DNA from: Bacteroidales bacterium
Lineage (GTDB): Bacteria > Bacteroidota > Bacteroidia > Bacteroidales > Prolixibacteraceae
Direction: 5' to 3'
Assembly (NCBI GenBank): GCA_015654795.1
Contig: JAATGF010000041.1
Coordinates: forward strand, 1-43,433
Length of the DNA: 43,433 bases
Shown: piece after piece, positions 1 to 8,080 of the stretch
Numbering within the stretch: the stretch's first letter is position 1
Layout of the letters: every line of letters begins with the position of its first letter
The notes under the pieces: generated by a model
What the model saw: the letters and a program-made list of their open reading frames with translations, nothing else
The model's database searches: none
What the model was told of the DNA's origin: nothing
Made by a program: the position numbers and the translations under genes

Positions 1-86
1 ATAAGGTTTCAGGTCGTTTATAGATTTCGGACAGAATACCCCTTTATTTGTATTTACGTTTGCACCATTATTAACAAAGTTTAAAT

Positions 87-758
87 ATGCAAACAGGATC
101 TTTAAATTCAAAACGAGTTCGTATTATTTTAGGCGTTTCAACATTCGCCTGTTTATTAATGCTTTCGATCAGCTGTATGAACAACAAAAAGGCTGAAATT
201 ATTTCAGAAATGGAAACATACTTAACGAACACGATTGAGCCGGAATTAAAGCTTCATCGTGAAAAATTAAATAAAGTACTAACCGATGCAGAAAAACAAC
301 GAGTCGACGAATTAAGAGCTGATGCCAAAGCAATGGCCGATAGTGCTATTATGTTTCATGCGAAAATTGCAAAATTGAATGAGGATGCAACTTATCAACT
401 CAGTGATTCGGAAATTAATTACTATAATTATACTCAGAAAAAAACGCGCGAAATAATAACTGAATGCTGGACAATTCTGGATAATCATGAAGCTGAATTT
501 ACCGTATTGCATAAGGAATTATATCCTAAAATGATTGGCTGGCATCGAGATATGATGAAAATATTTACCGAAAATATACCTTTTAACTTTCACGGACACG
601 GCAAAAAAAGCCATAAATTACAAATAAAGGGACTTGAGCAATTTGGACCCGATATTATGAGCCCTGTCTTTTTTATTATGTACGAACCGGAAACCAATTT
701 TCCACTGAGTATCGTAAAAACAGCTATGCACTCGTATAAAGAAATGAAGTGTCATTGA
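87..758 (+). CDS. Predicted lipoprotein of unknown function (223 aa)
   Basis: I do not recognise the family. Residues 10-30 form a hydrophobic signal segment ending in a lipobox (Leu-Ser-Ile-Ser-Cys, Cys at about 30), so it is probably an outer-membrane or periplasmic lipoprotein. The mature part is rich in Glu, Lys and Asp with long helical stretches at about 35-150, and ends in an aromatic, Pro-containing part. The ATG follows an AT-rich stretch without a Shine-Dalgarno site, as is usual in Bacteroidota. It lies just upstream of two small membrane-protein genes on the same strand but is separated from them by about 140 bp, so an operon link is only possible. Confidence 0.7.
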   Translation: MQTGSLNSKRVRIILGVSTFACLLMLSISCMNNKKAEIISEMETYLTNTIEPELKLHREKLNKVLTDAEKQRVDELRADAKAMADSAIMFHAKIAKLNEDATYQLSDSEINYYNYTQKKTREIITECWTILDNHEAEFTVLHKELYPKMIGWHRDMMKIFTENIPFNFHGHGKKSHKLQIKGLEQFGPDIMSPVFFIMYEPETNFPLSIVKTAMHSYKEMKCH

Positions 759-901
759 TATTCCGAATAAATATAGCCGAAGCCGACTAAACGTAAACAA
801 ATAAACTTAAAGACAGTCAGATGAAAGCAGATCCAAATAATATATGCTAATTGCTTATTCGTGTTACCAATATTTAAAGATTACTGATTTAACCCATCAA
901 T

Positions 902-1192
902 ATGAGTACAATAATAACTTATCTGTTTTTGTCGTTTATTATTATTTTGCTTAATGTACCATTTGGATATTTAAGGCATGGAACCAAAAAATTCTCTTTC
1001 TACTGGTTTCTGTATATCCATCTGCCGGTACCATTTATATTTCTGATTCGTAGCGCCCTGGGTGTCGAATTAAGTTTTGTAACGGCCCCTTTATTATTCG
1101 TTTCCTATTTTTTGGGACAGTTTTTAGGTAAAAAAATTAAAGCTAAAACAACCGGGTTATTTGCATCAATAGATTTTAAAGATTTCATTTAA
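902..1192 (+). CDS. Small membrane protein of unknown function (96 aa)
   Basis: The protein is almost entirely hydrophobic. It has about three predicted membrane segments (roughly residues 3-22, 34-54 and 57-76) and a short basic C-terminal tail rich in Lys. No catalytic motif is visible. It ends 6 bp before the next membrane-protein gene, so the two are very likely co-transcribed and may work together in the inner membrane. I cannot name the family. Confidence 0.7.
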   Translation: MSTIITYLFLSFIIILLNVPFGYLRHGTKKFSFYWFLYIHLPVPFIFLIRSALGVELSFVTAPLLFVSYFLGQFLGKKIKAKTTGLFASIDFKDFI

Positions 1193-1198
1193 AGTAAT

Positions 1199-1693
1199 AT
1201 GGATAATATATATTTAAAAGTCACATTCGATTTTATACATGTAATGGCCACCATTATATGGTTCGGCTCAATGTTTTCATTCTTTGCATTGGTGAAACCT
1301 GCAATGGAAAATCTGCTGGATAGTGTACAACAAGACGAGTTAATGATGAAATTGACGAGTAAACTCAAAATTGTGGTCTATATATCGTTTGCACTGTTGT
1401 TTATTACAGGTATACCAATGAAAATAGCAAACGACAATTATGTAAGTATCATCAATTTCAGTAACAACTGGCAAATTACGAGTTTTATAAAGCATGTATT
1501 TGTGGCAATACTGGGTCTTTTAACGCTATACAATTTTGAATTGTATCCCCGTCTGTTCAAAAAAGTAAGTTTGGAGAACAATACAGTTAAAAAAGATAAA
1601 CTAAGAAAGTTGAAAGCGTTAAGCGGAAGAGTATCTATGGTAATTTCAGTTATTGTAATACTCCTTTCAGCCATTATGAAATATATCAAATAA
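1199..1693 (+). CDS. Four-helix integral membrane protein, CopD/DUF2269-like
   Basis: About four transmembrane helices are visible (roughly residues 10-32, 56-76, 94-114 and 140-162). The first contains a His-Val-Met-Ala...Ile-Trp-Phe-Gly pattern like that of the CopD/DUF2269 group of inner-membrane proteins (first-helix His, Trp-x-Gly). Family membership is inferred from this pattern and the length of 164 residues; function is unknown, and copper or haem handling is only a guess from the group. It is tightly spaced (6 bp) behind the 96-residue membrane protein. A palindromic repeat begins about 25 bp after its stop codon. Confidence 0.6.
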   Translation: MDNIYLKVTFDFIHVMATIIWFGSMFSFFALVKPAMENLLDSVQQDELMMKLTSKLKIVVYISFALLFITGIPMKIANDNYVSIINFSNNWQITSFIKHVFVAILGLLTLYNFELYPRLFKKVSLENNTVKKDKLRKLKALSGRVSMVISVIVILLSAIMKYIK

Positions 1694-1717
1694 AATCAGA
1701 GACAAAGAATTAACTCA

Positions 1718-1819
1718 AAATGAACTTCCGCGCCGCAAGCGGACGGGGACGGGGTATCTTGATGGATTTCTTATTTTTCATTTCGCCGCAAGCGGCGGGA
1801 ATTAACCCAAAGAGATTAA
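1718..1819 (+). repeat. Palindromic repeat, copy A (REP/MITE-like)
   Basis: This ~100-bp element has a GC-rich hairpin-forming left end (cgccgcaagcggac), a spacer with gaggtatcttgatgg-like sequence (here ggggtatcttgatgg), and a second hairpin (cgccgcaagcggcggg). It ends in aattaacccaaagagatt. Copy C at 39407-39502 matches it almost base for base over the whole length. Copy B at 26163-26273 keeps the layout and the ggtatcttgatgg core. The two-hairpin layout resembles REP doublets or a MITE. No transposase is attached. Confidence 0.75.
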
Positions 1820-2079
1820 AAAAAAATCAAAAAGAAAAAGGGCAATAGATAAGTAGTGAAAAAGGGCTTAATTACACTTCATTTTTCATACTTTCAAATA
1901 ACTCCACTGTGAAGATAAACAAATGTTTTGAGTTGTATCCTATTGATTGAGAAAATCTCTGCATCAATAACCAATCCGTAAAATATTGTTTTTTAAAGAT
2001 ATGTCCAAATTCAGGTTCAGGTTCACGTTATCTTGCGCACTTTCATTCAGATTGCATAATTTATCAATTGAATTTCTGA

Positions 2080-2433
2080 TTGTGGTATGTCTGTTCTTTA
2101 GCCAATGATGGGTTGCAAGCCTGCCTGATACAGGAACTATTCCTGTTGAAAAGTGAATCGGATCAATCCATGCCGTTCCCTTTTCCCAGGATCAAACTCA
2201 CGTGGAAAGTAACCAAAACGGAACTGATGGAACAACTCTACTCGTGGGACAGTGATAGTACTTTCGGTGATATCCCGCTCACCTAACTTTCCGACTATAT
2301 TCAAAACGTATTCAATATTCAGCTTGACAAAAACCTGTCGCGAGCATTCAGCGACATGAAAATACGTACTATTCCCACTCCGTTCTTAGATAAGCTGAAA
2401 GACGCACTGCTCAAACGTATGGGAAGAAAATAA
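2080..2433 (+). pseudogene. rteC: RteC-like regulator of conjugative-transposon excision, broken C-terminal remnant
   Basis: The reading frame from a possible TTG at 2080 encodes the C-terminal part of an RteC-type protein. It shows the Lys-Leu-Thr-Trp...Lys-Thr-Glu-Leu segment, then after an in-frame TAA at 2284-2286 the same frame continues with Tyr-Ile-Gln-Asn-Val-Phe-Asn and the terminal Phe-Leu-Asp-Lys-Leu-Lys motif. RteC controls excision of CTnDOT-type elements. The N-terminal half is missing and the stop splits what remains, so this is a relic. It lies beside two further broken regulators (to 3.3 kb), which together look like the remains of a conjugative-transposon end. Confidence 0.6.
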
Positions 2434-2699
2434 AGAATATCGAAGTCGGTATCCTCCGACGTTTTTCCCAATATAGTCCTGTTTTTAACATTTTGTCCGA
2501 ATAAAATCCCCTATTTTGCCACTAAACTGCCGAATACCGAGTATCCGGTCATTTTCTTTTTTTCTATTTTCTTAAACAGCAGGTTTGTAGAAAGTTGAAT
2601 ATTGGCTAACCGGTAATTATTTCAAAAAAAGTCGTACCGACTTCCTTCCCGGCAGCCTGTATAGTCCCGATCTTTGCAGTAATTCAATGAGTTACTGTC

Positions 2700-2946
2700 A
2701 TGTTTGTAGACAAGGAATATTTCGATAACTGGATGCAGCGACTTATGTCAGGATTGAATGAAATCTATGACAAGCCGGATGCTCAATATTAGCGAGCGGA
2801 CATTGCAACGTTATCGCTCTTCGGGAGAATTGCCTTTCCAGGTGATCTATCTGAAATCATTTTATAAAGAAACGGATGTCCTTCGGTTTATTGAAATCCA
2901 TTTCAGCCGTTTCCATGCAAAGTGTAATAAAAAAAACGAAAACTGA
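2700..2946 (+). pseudogene. Small helix-turn-helix protein of Bacteroides conjugative transposons, internally deleted
   Basis: The frame from the ATG at 2700 begins like the usual N-terminus (Met-Phe-Val-Asp-Lys-Glu-Tyr-Phe...Trp-Met-Gln-Arg-Leu-Met) but reaches a stop after about 30 codons. A second frame (open from 2758) carries the characteristic C-terminal half: Met-Leu-Asn-Ile-Ser-Glu-Arg-Thr-Leu-Gln-Arg-Tyr-Arg with a Gly-Glu-Leu-Pro turn. This is the MerR/excisionase-like DNA-binding part of small regulators found in Bacteroidales conjugative elements. Normal homologues keep about 30 residues between the two halves, so a deletion with frameshift has destroyed the gene. Confidence 0.65.
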
Positions 2947-3099
2947 CTTATTCGTTTTTCTTTATTTTAACCCGCTTCGTCGGGAAGACGGCACGGGTCC
3001 GCCTTAAAAAAGAAAAGGGCGGGAATCTTCTTCCAATACTGGCTCTTTTCGTTGTAAACCCAACCCTTTTGAAACGATAAGATTATCAGGGTTAGTCCG

Positions 3100-3310
3100 C
3101 TGACCTATGCTGGCAATAACTATTCGTTCCCCGGAATTATCCGCAATTTACTGAGTCGCATTGAAGGCTTCTTGTTCAGTAATGCCGAGACACGCTAGCT
3201 GGATTTCATCAAAGAAAACCCCAACCTTTTCAACCGGGTTCCACTCTCTTACCTTTGTTCGTATCTGGGCATTGGACGGCAATCGCTTACCCGAATACGC
3301 AATTTCAAAG
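3100..3310 (+). pseudogene. Crp/Fnr-type regulator, C-terminal helix-turn-helix remnant
   Basis: In the frame of 3100 the translation reads through an in-frame TAG (3196-3198) into Leu-Asp-Phe-Ile-Lys-Glu-Asn-Pro...Val-Pro-Leu-Ser-Tyr-Leu...Tyr-Leu-Gly-Ile-Gly-Arg-Gln-Ser-Leu-Thr-Arg-Ile-Arg. This matches the winged-helix end of Bacteroidota Crp/Fnr regulators. The cNMP-binding half is absent upstream. The open stretch beyond 3310 does not resemble the family. The call rests on this one motif. The neighbouring rteC and helix-turn-helix relics support a degraded mobile-element region. Confidence 0.45.
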
Positions 3311-3795
3311 GAGTATGCGCGACACGCGCCTGGCTTTTTCAAATTTACGGCACTTATTTGGTTCGGGAAGCAATATTATCTTTACCTGGTACGAAATTCT
3401 TGCTGGTTTTTCTATTCTTTCTCTTTTGTGCTTGCTGGCATATTTGGCGTTTCACTTTGCCTATTGATATGCTCGCAAAAAGCCTCCTTTCAGTGCGGCA
3501 CTTTGCAGTAAATTGGGTTTCCCCAGTTAGTTATTTTTCCTTTGGTGGAGTCATCAGCTCATTTCGCCTCCAACAATCATCCGCCACTTGCACGTTCACG
3601 TTCCGTTACGCTCCACGGCGGGCGCAGCTTCTTCCGCTTCCGGCTCCTTGACTGACGACACCACCATTTAATAGCTGCTCCGTTTTCTTCCCCCAGTTTA
3701 TTCCTGCTTCACTTCAAAATTAGAAGCCCTGATTCCCATTTTTGAATCTAAACCTTCTGCTGTCTTCATGAAAATTTAAGCTAAAATTTATTGCC
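3311..3795. other. Gene-free stretch, GC-richer than its surroundings
   Basis: Frames here are open by chance or are shadows of one another, and none gives a recognisable protein. Around 3580-3650 the sequence is markedly richer in GC than its neighbours and contains closely spaced ccgcc, cggcg and cgcagc runs. It may be a non-coding tail of the degraded mobile element to its left. I see no promoter, terminator or repeat that I can defend. Confidence 0.3.
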
Positions 3796-3960
3796 ATGAA
3801 AACAACTTTGGTTTTAGAAGATGTTCAGAAACAAGATGAATTGGAATTTTTATTTGGGAAACGCAATAGCTCTGAAGATTCTGAATCTTTGAGTACCTGG
3901 GAACAAGAAAATTCTGATTATTGGGAAATGCGGTCCCTGGAAATTGGTCAACAATTATAA
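3796..3960 (+). CDS. Tiny acidic protein with Trp-Glu-Gln-Glu-Asn motif (54 aa)
   Basis: The ATG at 3796 opens a 54-codon frame ending in TAA at 3958-3960. The product is acidic. Residues about 27-44 read Glu-Asp-Ser-Glu-Ser-Leu-Ser-Thr-Trp-Glu-Gln-Glu-Asn-Ser-Asp-Tyr-Trp-Glu. The tiny ORF at 5696-5833 shares both this block and a preceding Phe-Leu-Phe, which argues that both are genuine related genes. The function is unknown. The pair brackets the DUF1016 nuclease gene. Confidence 0.5.
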   Translation: MKTTLVLEDVQKQDELEFLFGKRNSSEDSESLSTWEQENSDYWEMRSLEIGQQL

Positions 3961-3979
3961 AGTATTGGCAAATAATATT

Positions 3980-3987
3980 TAAATTTG
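3980..3987 (+). promoter_or_regulatory. Possible -7 promoter box for the DUF1016 gene
   Basis: TAAATTTG fits the Bacteroidota -7 consensus TAnnTTTG and lies 74 bp before the ATG at 4061. The -33 element is poor, so this is a weak call. Confidence 0.3.
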
Positions 3988-4060
3988 ACACTTCGCAACA
4001 AATAAAGTACAGTTACCTACTTAACCGAACTGATCTAAAAAGCTAAACAGTTCAAAGATA

Positions 4061-5212
4061 TTGCGCATGAATAGTATATTCGATTATCACAAGCAACACT
4101 TATGCCCCGACAAGATGAATGAGTTTTTACAAGTTGTACAACTAATACAAACTGCCCGAAATCGCGCTCTTAGTACCGTAAACAGCGAGTTGGTGAACCT
4201 TTACTGGCAAGTGGGACAATATGTTTCGCAGCAATTGGAAAAAGCCAGGTGGGGCGAGAGCATGGTGGCTGAATTGGCTAACTATATCAAAAAAAACCAT
4301 CCCGAAATCAAAGGATTCGACAAAAAAAATATCTATCGGATGTGCCGATTTTACGAATTGTACAAGGATTTATCAATTGTCGCACCAGTGGTGCGACAAT
4401 TGATAAATCCTGATAATGAAGCAAATAATATTGTCGCACCAGCGGCGCGACAATTCCATGGGAATGATAACGAAATGCCAACGTTGAGTGATATTCGACA
4501 AACAATTTTGGCAAAAATCAGTTGGTCGCATCACTTGATCCTAATAGGTAGGTGCAAAACATCTGAAGAAAGAGAGTTTTATTTAAAATTAAGCATACAG
4601 GAGCATTACAGTAAGAGAGAATTGGATCGACAAATCAACAGTAGTGTATTTGAACGGGTAATGTTAGGCAATGCCCAATTGCCTCAAAGTGTTAAGCAAT
4701 TGCCACAAAATTTAACCAATGTATTCAAGGACAGCTATGTATTCGAATTTCTTAATCTGCCTGAGCCTTATGTCGAAAACGATCTGCGCAAAGCGTTACT
4801 GCACGAATTGAAGTTTTTTTTACTCGAATTGGGTCCCGACTATCTGTTTGTAGGCGAAGAGTTTCCGCTTAAAGTTGGCAACCGGGACTTTCGCATCGAC
4901 TTGCTGTTTTTTCACAGATCACTGCAATGCCTGATCGCTTTTGAACTGAAAACAAACCGGTTTGAACCTGAGCATTTGGGTAAAACCAATTTTTATCTGG
5001 AAGCACTTGACCGCGATGTTCGTAAGCCCCACGAAAACCCTAGCATTGGCGTGTTGCTCTGTAAAGATAAAGACGAAGAAGTGGTTGAATACGCTTTGAG
5101 CCGAAACTTAAGTCCAACGATGGTGGCGCAATATCTTACGGCAATGCCCGATAAAAAACTGCTGCAGCAAAAACTACATGAACTATTTCAAATAGAAGAT
5201 AATAATCAATGA
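4061..5212 (+). CDS. DUF1016/YhcG-type PD-(D/E)xK nuclease-domain protein (383 aa)
   Basis: The N-terminal DUF1016 helical domain (about residues 15-105) has the usual Ala-Arg...Tyr-Trp-x-x-Gly-x-x-Ile/Val and Trp-Gly-x-x-x-Val-x-x-Leu patterns. A C-terminal PD-(D/E)xK nuclease fold follows, with Asp280, then Glu295-Leu-Lys297, and the family's usual Leu-Gly-Lys-Thr-Asn-Phe-Tyr-Leu-Glu-Ala stretch. These proteins are often found in defence islands and mobile elements; their target is not settled. Between the two domains (about residues 100-135) the protein carries two inserts encoded by DNA palindromes (4365-4411 and 4430-4454) without loss of frame. A second possible start is Met3 at 4067. 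The position just ahead of the restriction island fits a defence role. Confidence 0.85.
   Translation: MRMNSIFDYHKQHLCPDKMNEFLQVVQLIQTARNRALSTVNSELVNLYWQVGQYVSQQLEKARWGESMVAELANYIKKNHPEIKGFDKKNIYRMCRFYELYKDLSIVAPVVRQLINPDNEANNIVAPAARQFHGNDNEMPTLSDIRQTILAKISWSHHLILIGRCKTSEEREFYLKLSIQEHYSKRELDRQINSSVFERVMLGNAQLPQSVKQLPQNLTNVFKDSYVFEFLNLPEPYVENDLRKALLHELKFFLLELGPDYLFVGEEFPLKVGNRDFRIDLLFFHRSLQCLIAFELKTNRFEPEHLGKTNFYLEALDRDVRKPHENPSIGVLLCKDKDEEVVEYALSRNLSPTMVAQYLTAMPDKKLLQQKLHELFQIEDNNQ
4365..4411. repeat. 47-bp perfect palindrome inside the DUF1016 gene
   Basis: Two 23-bp arms flank a single central G at 4388. Each arm contains aattgtcgcacca or its complement, and there are no mismatches. It is read in frame and encodes an Ile-Val-Ala-Pro-Val-Val-Arg-Gln-type peptide. 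Fifteen bases of the arm (caattgtcgcaccag) recur at 19322-19336. Confidence 0.9.
4430..4454. repeat. Second, imperfect palindrome of the same type in the DUF1016 gene
   Basis: It has 12-bp arms around a G at 4442, with two mismatches. The left arm repeats attgtcgcacca from the 47-bp palindrome, so the two are degenerate copies. It encodes Ile-Val-Ala-Pro-Ala-Ala-Arg-Gln, again in frame. Confidence 0.8.
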
Positions 5213-5258
5213 ATAAAAGAATACAATCTATTCATTGTATGACCTTGCTTAAAATTTC

Positions 5259-5285
5259 AAATAGCCTCTCTATAGGGGCATTTTA
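5259..5285 (+). terminator. Probable terminator hairpin after the DUF1016 gene
   Basis: The stem gcctct/aggggc (one G-T pair) has a 4-base loop ctat. It is extended by A-T pairs and followed by a short T run, about 50 bp after the stop codon. Confidence 0.45.
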
Positions 5286-5608
5286 TGCAAGGTTTTTTCC
5301 TGCTCTTTTTCATAATCTGCAACACCCTTTTGCAAGGTTTTGATTATTGAGTAAAAATAAACGTAAATTCATACAAGAAAAAATCATTACTTTCTGAATC
5401 TCGTTCCCCAAATGTTTTCATGGTGTAATTCGGTTGAAATTCGATGATAAGGTAGGCTATCCCATCAGGAACCGCTTCGCTCAGTCAAGGATTTTCCCGG
5501 CATATCCTCTCCCACAAAAGCGGAATCCGGTATTCCAGTTCCTCCTTGCCTTCCTCTAACTATCAAGCTGTTCACTTGCATAAATTTTTAAACTTAAATT
5601 TTTGTATT

Positions 5609-5666
5609 ATGAAACCCTCATCAACGAAAGCTTGCAAAAAAATTATAATATCCATGAGGGTTCCAT
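5609..5666. repeat. Inverted repeat upstream of the 45-codon ORF
   Basis: The arms are atgaaaccctcat (5609-5621) and atgagggttccat (5654-5666). They are complementary over 13 positions with one mismatch, across a 32-bp loop. The element lies about 30 bp before the small ORF at 5696 and may be a leader hairpin or the end of a small repeat element. Confidence 0.6.
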
Positions 5667-5695
5667 GTGGCCTTTAAAAAACAAATTATTTTCAC

Positions 5696-5833
5696 ATGAA
5701 AACAGCTTCAAAAGCCTCCGCAAATCACAATATTGAAAACAAGGAATCTCATTTCCTTTTTAATTGGAATCCTACCTCCGATTCAGCCAGCCTCAAAGCA
5801 TGGGAGGAAGAAAATGCAGAATATGCCACCTGA
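5696..5833 (+). CDS. Tiny acidic protein, relative of the ORF at 3796 (45 aa)
   Basis: The ATG at 5696 opens 45 codons ending in TGA at 5831-5833. Residues 20-43 (Phe-Leu-Phe...Ser-Asp-Ser-Ala-Ser-Leu-Lys-Ala-Trp-Glu-Glu-Glu-Asn-Ala-Glu-Tyr) match the C-terminal block of the 54-residue ORF at 3796. The shared block and shared Met-Lys-Thr start suggest a conserved peptide family rather than chance. The function is unknown. It lies about 240 bp upstream of hsdM. Confidence 0.45.
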   Translation: MKTASKASANHNIENKESHFLFNWNPTSDSASLKAWEEENAEYAT

Positions 5834-6031
5834 AATTTGATCGATGATCAGCAGGATACCGCCTCTTGCGGATCAGAAAAAACTTCGAAAGGGCTTTTTT
5901 CGTGGTTACCATGTTTCTTCATAAACCCCAAATGAGATAATTAAGGTCCACATAAGTGAAAATGTAAAAATTACCATACAAAAGCATGAATTCTCTGGCA
6001 CTATTTTTAGGGACAATGGAATTTATTAAAT

Positions 6032-6039
6032 TAACTTTG
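6032..6039 (+). promoter_or_regulatory. Probable -7 promoter box of the restriction-modification operon
   Basis: TAACTTTG fits TAnnTTTG and lies 35 bp before the hsdM ATG, a normal leader length. T-rich DNA at about 6004-6009 sits near the expected -33 position. Confidence 0.45.
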
Positions 6040-6074
6040 TAGGTGTAAAACAATAAAAATCTGAAAACCCCAGA

Positions 6075-7613
6075 ATGGCAAAAACAACAAAAACTAACAA
6101 CGAAGAACCTTTAGAGAAGCAACTCTGGAAAACAGCCGATAAACTTCGTAAGAACATAGATGCAGCCGAATACAAACATGTGGTGTTGGGATTGATCTTT
6201 CTGAAGTACATCTCCGACTCTTTTGAAGAGCTTTATGCAAGACTCAAAGAAGATATGGCAAATGGCGCAGATCCGGAAGACAAAGACGAATATAAAGCCG
6301 AAAATGTGTTCTTCGTACCAATGGATGCACGTTGGACGTATTTACAATCGAAAGCCAAACAAACTGGAATTGGTAAGATTGTGGATGAGGCTATGGATGC
6401 CATCGAAACAGAGAATGCTTCGCTGAAAGGTGTTTTGCCAAAAGTTTTTGCACGTCAGAATTTGGACCCTACAAGTCTGGGTGAACTGATCGACCTCGTA
6501 AGTAATATTGCCTTAGGCGATGCCAAAGCTAGAAGTGCCGATGTGCTCGGTCATGTTTTTGAATATTTTCTCGGCGAATTTGCCCTCGCAGAAGGAAAAC
6601 AGGGCGGACAGTTCTACACGCCCCGCAGTATTGTTGAACTTCTCGTGAAAATGCTTGAGCCCTACAAAGGACGCGTATTTGATCCGTGCTGCGGTTCCGG
6701 TGGAATGTTTGTACAATCTGAAAAATTGGTGCTCGAACACCAGGGAGGCGTAAACGATATTTCGATCTACGGACAGGAGAGCAACCAAACCACCTGGCGA
6801 CTGTGTAAAATGAACCTTGCCATCCGCGGTATTGATAGCTCACAGGTAAAATGGAACAACGAAGGTTCTTTTCTGAATGATGCGCATAAGGACCTGAAAG
6901 CCGATTATATTATTGCCAATCCTCCTTTTAATGTGAGCGATTGGGGCGGTGATCTGATGCGGACTGACGGACGCTGGCAGTATGGTACACCTCCTTCGGG
7001 AAACGCCAACTTTGCATGGATGCAACATTTTATTTACCACCTTGCACCGACAGGTCAGGCAGGAATTGTACTGGCAAAAGGAGCTTTAACTTCCAAATCT
7101 TCGGGCGAAGGCGAAATACGAAAAGCATTGATTGAAGCCGGATTAATCGATTGTATTGTGAATCTTCCGGCAAAGTTATTTCTGAATACTCAAATTCCCG
7201 CAGGCTTATGGTTTCTAAGACGTGACCATAAAAACGGTAATTTCCGTGATCGCAGCAATGAAATACTTTTTATTGATGCCCGCAATTTAGGCCATTTGAT
7301 TAACCGCCGTACGCGTGAACTCTCGCAGGAAGATATTGCCCTAATTTCGGGCACTTACCACAACTGGCGGAATCAGGATGGTAATTATGAAGATGTGGCA
7401 GGATTCTGTGCCTCTGCTCCGATAGAAAAGGTGAGAGAGTTGGATTATGTCGTTACACCTGGTCGGTATGTGGGATTGCCTGATGATGAAGATGATTTCG
7501 ACTTCAAGGAAAGGTTTACCAAATTGAAAGCCGAATTTGAAGAACAACTGAAAGAAGAGATCGAGCTGAATAACGCTATTGTTGAGAATCTGAAGAAAAT
7601 AAATCTTGAATAA
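6075..7613 (+). CDS. hsdM: Type I restriction-modification DNA methyltransferase subunit HsdM
   Basis: HsdM transfers a methyl group from S-adenosylmethionine to adenine N6 in the bipartite site chosen by HsdS. It forms the M2S methylase, or with HsdR the full nuclease. The 512-residue length is typical. The N-terminal HsdM_N helical domain (about 10-150) contains Leu-Trp-Lys-Thr-Ala-Asp-Lys-Leu-Arg. The SAM-binding motif Asp-Pro-Cys-Cys-Gly-Ser-Gly-Gly-Met is near residue 203. The catalytic Asn-Pro-Pro-Phe motif is near 281. A C-terminal helical region ends the protein. It is the first gene of the composite defence operon and has its own promoter-like box 35 bp upstream. Confidence 0.96.
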   Translation: MAKTTKTNNEEPLEKQLWKTADKLRKNIDAAEYKHVVLGLIFLKYISDSFEELYARLKEDMANGADPEDKDEYKAENVFFVPMDARWTYLQSKAKQTGIGKIVDEAMDAIETENASLKGVLPKVFARQNLDPTSLGELIDLVSNIALGDAKARSADVLGHVFEYFLGEFALAEGKQGGQFYTPRSIVELLVKMLEPYKGRVFDPCCGSGGMFVQSEKLVLEHQGGVNDISIYGQESNQTTWRLCKMNLAIRGIDSSQVKWNNEGSFLNDAHKDLKADYIIANPPFNVSDWGGDLMRTDGRWQYGTPPSGNANFAWMQHFIYHLAPTGQAGIVLAKGALTSKSSGEGEIRKALIEAGLIDCIVNLPAKLFLNTQIPAGLWFLRRDHKNGNFRDRSNEILFIDARNLGHLINRRTRELSQEDIALISGTYHNWRNQDGNYEDVAGFCASAPIEKVRELDYVVTPGRYVGLPDDEDDFDFKERFTKLKAEFEEQLKEEIELNNAIVENLKKINLE

Positions 7614-7630
7614 AATAAAAATCACGTGTC

Positions 7631-7897
7631 ATGAACTCCGATTTAGAGCTACAGAAGAAATTACTTTCGCCTCCGGGAGACACGATCAGGGAAACGATTG
7701 ATACAATTGGCATGTCACAGGCTGAATTGGCAGAAAGGATTGGATGCACCAGTGAAAAAATGAGAGACATCCTTATAGGGCTTGAACCCATTACTTTGGA
7801 AATTGCGATTTCGCTTGAAATGGAATTAGGAATCGCGTCAAGTTTCTGGATAACGCGCGAAAATGAATACCGTATCACTCATACAAATATCGGGTAA
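7631..7897 (+). CDS. XRE-family helix-turn-helix regulator, HigA-like (88 aa)
   Basis: Residues 18-75 form a classical XRE helix-turn-helix (Met-Ser-Gln-Ala-Glu-Leu-Ala-Glu-Arg-Ile-Gly-Cys...Ile-Leu). The HigA-style ending follows (Leu-Glu-Met-Glu-Leu-Gly-Ile-Ala-Ser-Ser-Phe-Trp). HigA proteins are antitoxins and autorepressors, but no HigB-type toxin is found within 500 bp on either side. Here it may instead be an operon regulator. It starts 17 bp after the hsdM stop codon, so it is probably co-transcribed with hsdM. Such a protein could delay or adjust restriction expression, as C proteins do in type II systems; this is inference only. Confidence 0.8.
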   Translation: MNSDLELQKKLLSPPGDTIRETIDTIGMSQAELAERIGCTSEKMRDILIGLEPITLEIAISLEMELGIASSFWITRENEYRITHTNIG

Positions 7898-8080
7898 AGT
7901 GGATTGTCAATTTAATAAAACGAATACAGTAAAACAAAATCAGGAAGTCTAATAAATACGAAACCCGATGGCTTGAATTGCTTCAGGGGCTACCGGGAAT
8001 AATATGCGACGAATATATAATTAGAAATTGACATTTAAAAATGAACAGACCTTAAATTGTGACATGCAGATTCTAAAATC

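Larger units (their letters stand above)
5213..5695. other. Intergenic stretch, possible decayed minus-strand gene end
   Basis: No convincing complete gene is present. On the minus strand, between roughly 5470 and 5345, one frame reads like a real C-terminus (Ala-Tyr-Leu-Ile-Ile-Glu-Phe-Gln-Pro...Phe-Phe-Leu-Tyr-Glu-Phe-Thr-Phe-Ile-Leu) and ends in a stop. It has no intact upstream part, so it may be a fragment. The stretch also holds a terminator-like hairpin (5264-5279) and an inverted repeat (5609-5666). Confidence 0.3.

Noticed and set aside
3148-3651. Several overlapping frames on both strands
   Set aside because: Mutually overlapping with no family features. Only the Crp-like helix-turn-helix frame has a recognisable motif.
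7631-8080. HigB-type toxin partner for the XRE protein
   Set aside because: No small basic ORF with RelE/HigB features exists on either side; upstream is hsdM and downstream 183 bp of non-coding DNA.
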